Positions 26,602-34,678 of a DNA stretch of 64,000 nt are shown piece after piece. Source of the DNA: Parerythrobacter_A sp963799315 (GTDB lineage Bacteria; Pseudomonadota; Alphaproteobacteria; Sphingomonadales; Sphingomonadaceae); the NCBI GenBank assembly GCA_963799315.1, contig CAWCWP010000002.1, forward strand, positions 434,001 to 498,000, in the 5' to 3' direction. A program made the translations under genes and the position numbers. The first letter of the stretch is position 1, and each line of letters begins with the position of its first letter. The notes under the pieces were generated by a model. It worked only from the letters and a program-made list of their open reading frames with translations. It was not told where the DNA came from and made no database searches.

Positions 26602-27303
26602 TTACGCCGCCTCCGCCTCTTCCTGACTTTCCGGATCGCGCAGCACGTAGCCGCGGCCCCAGACCGTCTCGATATAGTTCTCGCCTTCGCAGGCATGGCT
26701 CAGTTTCTTGCGCAGCTTGCAGATGAACACGTCGATGATCTTGAGTTCGGGCTCGTCCATTCCGCCATACAGGTGGTTAAGGAACATTTCCTTGGTCAGC
26801 GTGGTGCCTTTGCGCAGGCTAAGCAGCTCCAGCATCGCGTATTCCTTGCCGGTCAGATGCACCCGCGCGCTGTCCACTTCGACGGTTTTCGCGTCGAGGT
26901 TTACCGCCAGCTTGCCGGTCTTGATGATCGACTGGCTGTGGCCCTTGGACCGGCGCACCACGGCGTGGATGCGGGCGACCAGTTCCTCGCGGTGGAACGG
27001 CTTGGTTACGTAATCGTCCGCGCCGAAGCCGAAGCTGCGGATCTTGGAGTCCATCTCGGCAATGCCGGACAGGATAAGCACCGGCGTCTGCACCTTGGCG
27101 ACGCGCAGTTTTTTCAGCACGTCGTATCCGTGCATGTCGGGCAGGTTCAGGTCGAGCAGGATGATATCGTAATCATACAGCTTGCCCAGATCGAGGCCTT
27201 CCTCGCCAAGATCGGTCGAATAGACATTGAACCCTTCGGTCGTCAGCATCAGTTCGATGGCCTTGGCCGTGGTCGGTTCATCTTCGATCAGCAGTACGCG
27301 CAT
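26602..27303 (-). CDS. ctrA: Cell-cycle master response regulator CtrA
   Basis: CtrA is the essential OmpR-type regulator that silences the origin and drives the alphaproteobacterial cell cycle and motility. The 233-residue protein has a receiver (MRVLLIEDEPTTAKAIELM, phosphoacceptor Asp51 in LLDLNLPDMHGYDVL, Lys in YVTKPF) and a winged-helix output domain (LTGKEYAMLELLSLRKGTTL, LTKEMFLNHLYGGMDEPE, LKIIDVFICKLRKKL, YIETVWGRGYVLRDP). These blocks are near-identical to CtrA across the class. It ends in the short polar EEAEAA with terminal alanines, a typical ClpXP-recognised tail. The frame is intact. DivK is encoded 25 kb away. Confidence 0.97.
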   Translation of the reverse strand: MRVLLIEDEPTTAKAIELMLTTEGFNVYSTDLGEEGLDLGKLYDYDIILLDLNLPDMHGYDVLKKLRVAKVQTPVLILSGIAEMDSKIRSFGFGADDYVTKPFHREELVARIHAVVRRSKGHSQSIIKTGKLAVNLDAKTVEVDSARVHLTGKEYAMLELLSLRKGTTLTKEMFLNHLYGGMDEPELKIIDVFICKLRKKLSHACEGENYIETVWGRGYVLRDPESQEEAEAA

Positions 27304-27404
27304 GGGTCTTGTCCCCCTGGATGGATACTCGGTCAGCGAATGCGGCAACGTGTTGGTAAGAGGTGTTGCGCCGGATTAACCACAAAACATCTGAAGGGAA
27401 AAGG

Positions 27405-27447
27405 TTAATAACGGGTAAACCCGCGCAGATGGGCGAGTTGGGGAGTC
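27405..27447 (-). promoter_or_regulatory. Candidate CtrA box and GANTC site upstream of ctrA
   Basis: Read on the minus strand, TTTA-CCCGTTA-TTAA (27405-27419) is one base from the CtrA consensus TTAA-N7-TTAA and ends about 100 bases before the ctrA start. A GANTC site (27443-27447), the CcrM methylation target, is 23 bases further upstream. In Caulobacter, ctrA is controlled by CtrA itself and by GANTC methylation, so the pair is plausible here, but no transcript start can be seen. Confidence 0.45.
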
Positions 27448-27454
27448 TTTGTTA

Positions 27455-27620
27455 GGTGCGCTCCGGACATCCGCCCTCCCTTGCTGTGCCATCCCGCGCG
27501 TTCTTGTTTGGTGCGGTCGGGCATCCGCCCTCCCTTGCTGTGCCATCCCGCTCCCCCTCCCGACCACCCACGGGATTGTTCTAATCGGGTGGTCGGGAGG
27601 GGGAGCGGGATGGCACAGCA
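27455..27620. repeat. Long palindrome, family 1 copy B, with duplicated flank
   Basis: The palindrome arms 27536-27569 and 27587-27620 pair at all 34 positions; the loop contains GGGATTGTTCTAAT, close to copy A. The left flank GTGCGCTCCGGACATCC is present almost twice, around 27455 and 27510, each followed by TTGCTGTGCCATCCCGC, a partial tandem duplication of about 55 bases. The right flank is GCGTTAGCGAG. The copy sits in the 27304-27816 gap between ctrA and rpoN; most of the remainder is the family 2 repeat and the ctrA upstream region. Confidence 0.88.
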
Positions 27621-27669
27621 CCGAGCGTTAGCGAGAAGACAAAAACGCTGACCCCGTCACCGCGCCCCT

Positions 27670-27754
27670 CGTCATTTCGAGCGTAGCGTGGCAATCCAGG
27701 GCGTATCGCTCCGCCGCTCTGGATTGCTTCGTCGCTGCGCTCCTCGCAATGACG
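27670..27754. repeat. CATTGCGAG-type palindromic repeat, family 2, second copy
   Basis: It starts CGTCATTTCGAGCGTAGC and ends CGCAATGACG, with the inner inverted repeat GCAATCCAG against CTGGATTGC. A partial end (CCTCGCAATGACGCGACG) recurs about 45 bases on, abutting the rpoN stop. As at 21934, it directly follows a family 1 palindrome. Confidence 0.83.
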
Positions 27755-27816
27755 GGGGTGCAACGCTCACTCTCAAGTCATGAATACGCAACTCCACGCC
27801 TCGCAATGACGCGACG

Positions 27817-29300
27817 CTACCCCAGTCCAGCCAGCTTCTTCGCGCGCCGCCTCTGCACGCTGCTGCCGATCCCGATCGCCTCGCGGTATTTCGCCACCGT
27901 GCGCCGCGCCAGGTCGAAGCCTTCTTGCTTCAGCAGCGCGACCAGCTTGTCGTCGGACAGGATCGCCTTGGCCTCCTCCGCATCGGTCAGCGCCTTGATC
28001 CGCGCCTTGACCGCTTCGCTGCTGGCACCTTCGCCCTCGGCACCGCCGCCTACTCCGCTGGTGAAGAAGTATTTCAGCTCGAATGTGCCCCGGCTGCAAT
28101 GCAGGTATTTGTTGCTGGTCACGCGGCTGACGGTGCTTTCGTGCATGTCGATGGCGTCGGCCACTTCGCGCAGGGTCAGCGGGCGCAGGCCGGCGATGCC
28201 TTGGTCGAAGAACGCGGCCTGTTGCTTCACGATTTCGGATGCGGTTTTCAGGATCGTCTTTTGCCGCTGGTCCAGCGCCTTCAGCAGCCAGTTCGCATCG
28301 GCCAGCTTCTCCCCCAGCCACGCCTGCCCGTCCTTGTCCGGCCCGCACCCCTCTTTCAGCGTGACATAGTACTCCCGGTTCACCACCAGACGCGGCAGGG
28401 TTTCGGCGTTGAGGCGGATGTCCCAGCTTTGCGCGCCATCCTTGCCCTTCACCCGCCGCAGCAGGACGTCGGGCGCTACGGTTACCTCCGTGCCGCCACC
28501 GAATTGCAGGCCGGGTTTCGGGTCGTAACCGCGCAGTTCGGCCAGCATGTCGGCAAAGTCCGCATCGTCCACATCGCACATGCGTTTCAGCCGCGCGAAA
28601 TCGCCACGCGCCACCAGGTCGAGATGGTCGATCAGCCGCGCCATGCAGGGATCGTACCGGTCCGCCTCGCGCGCCTGCAATGCAAGGCATTCGGACAGTG
28701 TCCGCGCGCCGATACCCGCCGGATCGAGTCGCTGGACTACGCGCAGCGCCGCCTCCAGCTCGCCTTCCGCCACGCCCGTTTCAGCGGACAGCGCGCGCAT
28801 GTCGACCGGCAGGTAGCCCGCCTCGTCCAGCTGCGCGACGATATGCCGCGCCAGCGCCTCCTGCCGCGCGTCTTTCGGCCACGCCGCCGACCTGCGACAG
28901 CAGATGCTCGGTCAGCGTCGGTCCGTTGCCGCCCCAGTCGTCGATCTCCGGCAGTTCGCCCGCCACCGCCCCATTGAGAGCCGCGCCGCCGCCCTCGGCT
29001 GCGCTCCAGTCGCCGGTGTCGCGGTCGCGGTCCAGCGCGGCAGGGTCGATATCCAGCGCGCATCACCGCTCGCCGCTTCGGCGCCACGCTCGCGGCTTTC
29101 TCGACGGGACTTCTTCAGGCGGGCGCATCGCCTTCGCGCATTTCGCCCGCTTCCAGCAGCGGGTTCGCTTCCAGTGCCTCGCCGATGAACGTCTCGATTT
29201 CGAGGTTGGACAGCGCCAGCAGCTTGATCGCCTGCTGCAGCTGCGGCGTCATCACCAGCGACTGCGACTGGCGCAGGTCCAGGCGGGGAGCTAGAGAGAT
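27817..29300 (-). CDS. rpoN: RNA polymerase sigma-54 factor RpoN, frameshifted, start unclear
   Basis: RpoN directs RNA polymerase to -24/-12 promoters with enhancer-binding activators. Region I is seen as LAPRLDLRQSQSLVMTPQLQ with QQAIKLLALSNLEIE. Downstream are PEIDDWGGNGPTLTEHLL, LDPAGIGARTLSECLALQ, SWDIRLNAETLPRLVVN, the helix-turn-helix region LREVADAIDMHESTVSRV and the RpoN box ARRTVAKYREAIGI. Single-base breaks lie near 28881 and, within the variable region II, at about two places between 29050 and 29130. No ATG, GTG or TTG exists in frame between region I and the adjoining palindrome: the first family residue, Ser, is preceded by ATC (29298-29300). The frame stays open through the repeat to an ATG at 29483. 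lptB is directly upstream, the usual order. Confidence 0.88.
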
Positions 29301-29306
29301 GTTCTT

Positions 29307-29490
29307 ATGCTCGCTAACGCTCGGTGCTGTGGCGTCCCACGCCCCCTCCCGACCACGCGTTTTTGTTTGGGTGCGCTCCGGACATCCGTCCTCCGCTTGC
29401 TGTGCCGTTCCACGCCCCTTCCCGACCACCCATGGCAATATACTTTGTGGGTGGTCGGGAGGGGGCGTGGGACGGCACAGCACTCAGCCG
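29307..29490. repeat. Long palindrome, family 1 copy C, filling the lptB-rpoN gap
   Basis: Arms 29398-29432 and 29448-29482 pair at 33 of 35 positions. The arm sequence (GCCGTTCCACGCCCC) differs from copies A and B while complementarity is kept, and the core CCCGACCACCC is unchanged. A half-copy (GTGGCGTCCCACGCCCC) sits at 29328-29356. The left end CTCGCTAACGCTCGG is the reverse complement of the right flank of copy B and lies next to the first rpoN codons; the right end CAGCCGTCAGGCTGA is shared with copy D. The whole 29301-29510 gap consists of this element. Confidence 0.88.
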
Positions 29491-29510
29491 TCAGGCTGAA
29501 AACAAACATA

Positions 29511-30285
29511 CTAAAGCACGAACCCCTCGCCCAGATACAGGCGCTTCACATCCTCGTCCGCGACCAGCGCTTCGGGCGTTCCGGCGAACAGCACCTGGCC
29601 GCCATAGATGATGCAGGCGCGGTCCACGATTTCCAGCGTTTCGCGCACGTTGTGGTCGGTGATGAGCACGCCGATGCCGCGTGTTTTCAGGTCCGCCACA
29701 AGGTCGCGGATATCGCTGATGGAAAGCGGGTCGATCCCGGCAAAGGGTTCGTCGAGCAGCATGATCGACGGTTTCGCCGCCAGCGCGCGGGCGATTTCGC
29801 AACGGCGGCGTTCCCCGCCCGACAGCGCCATCGCCGCGCTGCTGCGCAGGCGGGTGAGGCCGAATTCGTCGAGCAGCCGCTCCAGTTCGGCGGCGCGGAT
29901 GTCGCGGTCCGGCTCCGCCATTTCCAGCACGCAGTTGATGTTCTGTTCCACCGTCATGCCGCGAAAGATGCTGGTTTCCTGCGGCAGATAGCCCAGGCCG
30001 AGGATCGCGCGGCGATACATCGGCAGCTTCGTCACGTCCTCGCCATCCATCAGGATGCGGCCGCTGTCGGGCTTCACCAGCCCCATTATGGAATAGAAGC
30101 ACGTCGTCTTGCCCGCGCCATTCGGGCCGAGCAGGCCCGAGCACCTCGCCCTTGCCCACGGTCAGCGAGATGTCCGACAATACGCTGCGCTTGTCGTAAC
30201 TCTTGGCGATGGACACCACCTCCAGCCCGCCCTTCGACAGGCAGCGGTGCGTTGGCGGTTGGGGCGACAGCAGTGGCTTCGGCAT
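29511..30285 (-). CDS. lptB: LPS-export-type ABC ATPase LptB, frameshifted
   Basis: LptB is the ATPase of the Lpt machine that lifts lipopolysaccharide, or an equivalent glycolipid, to the outer membrane. The protein has GLEVVSIAKSYDKRSVLSD, Walker A GPNGAGKTT, Q-loop LGYLPQETSIFRGMTV, signature ALSGGERRRCEIARAL, Walker B IMLLDEPFAGIDPLS and the H-loop VLITDHNVRETL. The frame breaks near 30137, just before Walker A, and one extra C removed from CTCGGGCCTGCTC gives VLGLLGPNGAGKTT. Corrected length is about 257 residues. It is upstream of rpoN as in most alphaproteobacteria, but lptA and lptC are not on its 5' side, where an unrelated gene runs the other way. The 30286-30463 gap shows no gene. 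Confidence 0.92.
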
Positions 30286-30463
30286 GGTTCATGCATGTCT
30301 CCCTAGCAAGCCGGACTCCCGCCGCGCTACCCCTTCTTGCCGCCCAGCTTCTAACGCCCGGCTTCTAAAAGGCCCGGCCCTCGTTAAACGCCCACCCTCG
30401 TTAAGACGCTAAGCCTTGCGCAAACGTCACGGATTTGAAATAACCACCGTCGGGAAAAAGGGG

Positions 30464-30853
30464 ATGCAGACGATGGACGCACCGGCACACACGGGCGACA
30501 AGACAGCAGAAGCAGGCAAGCGCGGCACGACCGACTGGCGGCGCGCGATGAGCGACAATGTCGCCTGGGCGCTGCTGGTCTATACCGGCATCCAGATATT
30601 CCTGACCGTCGGCGCGATGAAGGAAACCGGCCTGAAATCGCTGGCCCTGCTGGCGCTGATCGTGCTGGTCGCCGCTATCATTCCGGCCTGTCGCGCGTTC
30701 GAGCGGCGCTGGCGCGACCTCACCGATGCCGAGGCGCAGGACCGCAGCCTGGCGGGCGCATTCCGGCGCGACCAGCTGTTGCTGTGGCTGATGGCGATTG
30801 GCCTGCCGGTGGTTATCACGCTGGGTCTGAAAGTGATTGCCGGGACGCTGTAG
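30464..30853 (+). CDS. Small membrane protein, unknown
   Basis: The protein of about 129 residues has a polar N-terminus (DAPAHTGDKTAEAGKRGTTD) and three hydrophobic stretches: NVAWALLVYTGIQIFLTVGA, SLALLALIVLVAAIIPACRA and LLLWLMAIGLPVVITLGLKV. Between the last two is a charged loop, FERRWRDLTDAEAQDRSLAG, which should be cytoplasmic. I recognise no family. The start is placed at 30464 (MQTMDAPAH); a Met three codons on is equally possible. The next gene, pmbA, starts about 40 bases downstream. Confidence 0.7.
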   Translation: MQTMDAPAHTGDKTAEAGKRGTTDWRRAMSDNVAWALLVYTGIQIFLTVGAMKETGLKSLALLALIVLVAAIIPACRAFERRWRDLTDAEAQDRSLAGAFRRDQLLLWLMAIGLPVVITLGLKVIAGTL

Positions 30854-30895
30854 CATTGCTTGCGAAGGCTGGCCCCGCACCCTAACCGCCTTTGC

Positions 30896-32248
30896 ATGAT
30901 CGATACCCAAACCGCCTGCGACCGCGCCGCGCAGCTGGTCGAATATGCGAAGCGCGCCGGGGGCGATGCCGGCGATGCGATGGCGACGGCCAGCATGTCG
31001 CAGACTATTTCGGTACGGCTGGGCGCGCTGGAGGATGCCGACCGCTCGGAAGACGACGGTATTTCGCTGCGCGTTTTCGTCGGCAAACGCTCCGCCAGCG
31101 TCAGCGGCAGCGATGTCAGTGCGGACGCGATGGCCGATATGGCGGAACGCGCCGTCGCGATGGCGCGCCATGCACCGGAAGACCCCTATGCCCGCATCGC
31201 CACGCCGGACGAACTGGCGCAGGGGCCGTTTGCCGACCTCGACCTGACCGACGACGCCGCCCCACGCCCTCCGCCGAAACATTGCGAAGCCGCGCCGAGG
31301 CGGTGGAGGATGCGGCGCGCGCGGTTTCTGGCGTCACCAATAGCGACGGCGGCAGCGCGGGCACGGGCCGCTCCGTCGCGGCGATGGCGACCAGCGCGGG
31401 TTTTGTCGCAGGCTATGCCGCCACCAGCCATTACATGAGCGCCAGCGTGATCGCGGGCGAGGGCGCGGCGATGCAGCGCGACCATTTCGCCCGCTCCGCC
31501 CGCCACGCCGCCGACCTGCCGCCGCCCGAGGATATCGGCAGGCAGGCGGGCGAGCGCACCGTCGCGCGGCTGGACCCCGCCGGTGTCGGCAGCGCGACGC
31601 TTGCCGGTGCTGTTCGATCCGCGCGTCAGCCCGACGCTGATCGGGCATTTGCTGGGCGCGATGAACGGCATGGCGGCGGCGCGGCGGGCAACTTTCCTGC
31701 TCGACCGGATGGACGAACCGCTGTTTCCCGAAGGCATCGCAATCCACGAAGAACCGCATCGCCCGCGCGGCATGCGCTCGCGCCCGTTCGACGGCGAAGG
31801 ACTGGCGACACAGCCCCGCGCCCTGGTCGAACAGGGGCGCGCGACCGGCTGGCTGACCAATCTCGCCGCCGCTGCACAGCTCGGCATTGCGCCGACCGGA
31901 CACGGCATGCGCGGCGGCAGCGGCGCGCCGGGCATCGCCACTGCAAACGTCGTCTGCGCGGCGGGTGCGCGCAGCCGGGCGGATATGATCGCCGGTATCG
32001 CGGACGGCATTCTCGTCACCGAATTGATCGGGCAAGGCGTCAACGGCATTACTGGCGATTACAGCCGCGCCGCATCGGGCCGCCGTATCCGCAACGGCGA
32101 ACTGGCGGAGGCGGTCAGCGGTTTCACCATCGCCGGAAACCTCGCCGATATGTATGCCGGGATGGAAGCGGCGGACGATCTGGAAGTGTATCGCGCCTTC
32201 GATGCGCCCACGCTGCGGATCGATGCCATGACGATCGCCGGGGACTGA
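30896..32248 (+). CDS. pmbA: TldE/PmbA-type metalloprotease subunit, frameshifted
   Basis: PmbA (TldE) with TldD forms a protease that processes small peptides. The protein shows AAQLVEYAKRAGGDAGDAM, ISLRVFVGKRSASVSGSD, VSGVTNSDGGSAGTG, GYAATSHYMSASVIAG, LPVLFDPRVSPTLIGHLLGA, PTGHGMRGGSGAPGIATAN, ELIGQGVNGITGDYSRAASG and EAVSGFTIAGNLADMY. No HExxxH motif is visible, consistent with TldE, which lacks the metal-binding motif of TldD. Two breaks occur: a missing C in the C-run near 31260 and an extra T near 31601. Corrected length is about 450 residues. No tldD is in the window. Confidence 0.88.
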
Positions 32249-32259
32249 GTGACAGGGTT

Positions 32260-33666
32260 ATGACGACATTATACCGCCTTCTCGCCACCCTGCTGCTGGC
32301 GTTGCGGCCTCGCCGCGACACCTGCCTTCGCCATGCTGCCCGGCATGGCGCCCGATGCTGCCGATGCGCCTGAACCGGCACCGGCGCAGCAAGTCATCGA
32401 CGATACGCAGGACGACGGTGCGGATGCGCGCATCGAACAGCGCATTCGCGGCATCTTCGGCGCGCTCGATGCAATGGCGCAGGCCGAGGTCGCGGTTGAG
32501 CAGGGCGTCGTCACGCTGTCGGGCATGGTGCCGACCGATGACGATGTGGCGCAGGCCGAAGAGCTGGCGCGCAGCGTGCAGGGCGTGGTTGTCGTGCAGA
32601 ACGATCTGGAGCGCGACGTGTCGCTGGGCGAGAACCTGGGCGCGCTGGGCAGCTTGCAGGACCGTGCCGCCGACCTCGTGAAGGTGCTGCCGCTGGCCGG
32701 TGCGGCGCTGCTGGTGGCGCTGGCTATCGGCGCATTCGGCTATCTGGTCGCCGGGTTCGGCAGTTTCTGGCGGCGGGTGATGCCCAACCCGTTCCTCGCC
32801 GAGCTGGTCGCGTCGGCAATCCGCTTCGTCTTCGTCATATTGGCGCTGGTTATCGCGCTCGACATGATCGGGGCGGGCGCCTTGCTTGGGCGCGGTGCTG
32901 GGCGGGGCGGGCGTGATCGGCGTGGCGCTGGGCTTTGCCATGCGCGACACCATCGAGAACTACGTCGCCAGCCTGATGCTCAGCTTGCGCCAGCCGTTCC
33001 GCGCCAACGACCATGTGCTGATCGACGATCTGGAAGGCCGCGTCATTCGCCTGACCAGCCGCGCGACCATCCTGATGACGCTGGACGGCAACCACCTGCG
33101 CATTCCCAACGGCCAGGTCTTCAAGGCGGTGATCCTGAATTACACCCGCAATCCGCAACGTCGTTTCGAATTCGAACTCGGCATCGATGCGGACGACGAT
33201 CCCGACGCGGCACGGCGGCTGGGGCGCGAGACGCTGGCGGGGCTGCCCTTCGTGCTGGACCAGCCCGGCCCCGAAGCGCGGACCGAGGCGGTGGGCGACA
33301 GCAATATCGTGATCCGTTTCCTGGGCTGGATCGACCAGCGCGAGGCGGACTGGTTCAAGGCCCGCAGCCGCGCCATCGCCACGGTCAAGACCGCGCTGGA
33401 GGATGCAGGGTTCGGCCTGCCCGAACCGATCTACCGCCTGCGCTTCGATCCGCGTTCCGAACCGCTGCCCTTCGCCAATATGCCGCGACGCCAGCGCCGC
33501 CCCTGCGAAGAAAGCAGGCGCCACAAACGCGGCACCGGTCGACGAGGAGCACGAGGACATCGCGCCGAGCGACGAAGTCATGGAAATGGTCGCAGCCGAA
33601 CGCGCCGCCGGCGGCGATGCCGAAGCCGACCTGCTGGACCAGCAAGCGCCCGGTCGAGTGACGTAA
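32260..33666 (+). CDS. BON-domain MscS mechanosensitive channel, frameshifted
   Basis: The protein of about 467 residues has a signal peptide (MTTLYRLLATLLLALGLAAT after correction) and a BON domain in the periplasm (IEQRIRGIFGALDAMAQAEV, GVVTLSGMVPTDDDVAQAEE, VVVVQNDLERDV). Three membrane helices follow and then the MscS pore and beta domain (GVIGVALGFAMRDTIENYVA, LMLSLRQPFRANDHVLI, GNHLRIPNGQVFKAVI). An extended acidic tail ends it. Single extra bases lie near 32307 (signal peptide), 32889 (pore helix) and 33486 (tail). MscS channels release solutes on hypo-osmotic shock. It follows pmbA by about ten bases. Confidence 0.85.
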
Positions 33667-33699
33667 TTCCTTCCCGGCAAGCTGGACGGAGGAAAGCGG

Positions 33700-34227
33700 T
33701 CAGCCCTTCGCGCGTTCGATCGCTTCCTCAACCACGCGCGAGGCCTCTGCCGCATCGCCCCACTGCCCGACGCGAACCCACTTTTCGGGTTCCAGGTCTT
33801 TGTAGTGCGTGAAGAAATGCTCGATCTGCTGGAAGATGATGCTGGGCAGATCCTTGGTTTCGCCGACATCGGAATAATACGGGAAGGTGGTGTCCACCGG
33901 CACGCAGATCAGCTTCTCGTCGCCGCCATGCTCGTCTTCCAGGTTCAGCACCCCGATAGGCCGCGCGCGCACGACGCAGCCTGCCATGAACGGGCTGCGC
34001 GCGATCACCAGCGCGTCCAGCGGGTCGCCATCGGGCGACAGGGTGTGCGGCACGAAGCCGTAATTGGCCGGATAGCGCATCGGCGTGTGCAGGATGCGGT
34101 CGACGAACAGCGCGCCGCTGGCTTTGTCGAACTCGTACTTCACCGGCTCGCCGCCGGTCGGCACTTCGATAATGACGTTGAGGTCGTGCGGCGGGTTGGT
34201 GCCGGTGGGGATTTTGTCGATACGCAT
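33700..34227 (-). CDS. ppa: Inorganic pyrophosphatase
   Basis: Ppa hydrolyses pyrophosphate to two phosphates and drives biosynthetic reactions. The 175-residue family I enzyme has NVIIEVPTGGEPVKYEFDK, YPANYGFVPHTLSPDGDPLD (the DxDPxD metal-binding motif as DGDPLD), GVLNLEDEHGGDEKLICVPV and FFTHYKDLEPEKWVRVG. The frame is intact and the length is normal. The ATG at 34227 is only about 25 bases from the perfect 31-bp palindrome of copy D, whose flank GCGTGAGCGAG forms its 5' leader. Confidence 0.95.
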   Translation of the reverse strand: MRIDKIPTGTNPPHDLNVIIEVPTGGEPVKYEFDKASGALFVDRILHTPMRYPANYGFVPHTLSPDGDPLDALVIARSPFMAGCVVRARPIGVLNLEDEHGGDEKLICVPVDTTFPYYSDVGETKDLPSIIFQQIEHFFTHYKDLEPEKWVRVGQWGDAAEASRVVEEAIERAKG

Positions 34228-34251
34228 ATATTTGCTCGCTCACGCTTGGGT

Positions 34252-34330
34252 GGTACCGGCCCTCTCCCCCACCCGACCACCCGATTAGTATAATCCCGTG
34301 GGTGGTCGGGTGGGGGAGAGGGCCGGTACC
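34252..34330. repeat. Long palindrome, family 1 copy D (perfect 31-bp arms)
   Basis: Arms 34252-34282 and 34300-34330 are exact reverse complements. The loop, GATTAGTATAATCCCGT, is the reverse complement of the copy A loop, so D is inverted relative to A and B. The arm ends in GGTACCGGCCCTCTCCC instead of the TGCTGTGCCATCCCG of A and B, yet pairing is perfect. The left flank CTCGCTCACGCTTGGG and right flank AGCCGTCAGGCTGA match those of copy C. Confidence 0.9.
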
Positions 34331-34430
34331 GCTATCGAGCCGTCAGGCTGAGAAGGGAACGCGCGCATAGGGCGAATGCTGCATGTGCGAAAGGATTTTA
34401 TTATAGGCGGCGATGTGGCGCGCATAAGTG

Positions 34431-34603
34431 TTTCTCGCAGAGAACGCAGAGGAAAGGAGAGACGCAGAGGGCGAGCACGTCGAGACGCCGCAGGCTCTTA
34501 TCCTTGAATACCGCGACAGGTGCGACGTAACAGAATTACCGCGGCTTTGCCGCAAGCACGACATCTTCGCGTCCCCCTTTCCTCTGCGTCCTCTGCGAGA
34601 AAC
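34431..34603. repeat. Element bounded by TTTCTCGCAGAG inverted repeats
   Basis: GTTTCTCGCAGAGAACGCAG (from 34431) is matched inverted by CTGCGTCCTCTGCGAGAAAC (to 34603), with imperfect complementarity over about 27 bases. The interior has no open frame I would call a gene. It may be a small mobile palindromic element, about 173 bases long. It occupies most of the gap before hisS; the remainder of 34331-34678 shows nothing. Confidence 0.65.
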
Positions 34604-34678
34604 CCTATCCTGCACCCCCCCCACCAATAAAACTGGCAGCAATTGCGCACCGCACCTCGACCGCCTAATCGCCCGACT

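Noticed and set aside
29291..29509. Short protein-like frame through the palindrome on the minus strand
   Set aside because: It is made of repeat sequence only. Similar frames would appear wherever the repeat occurs, and it gives no independent evidence of expression.
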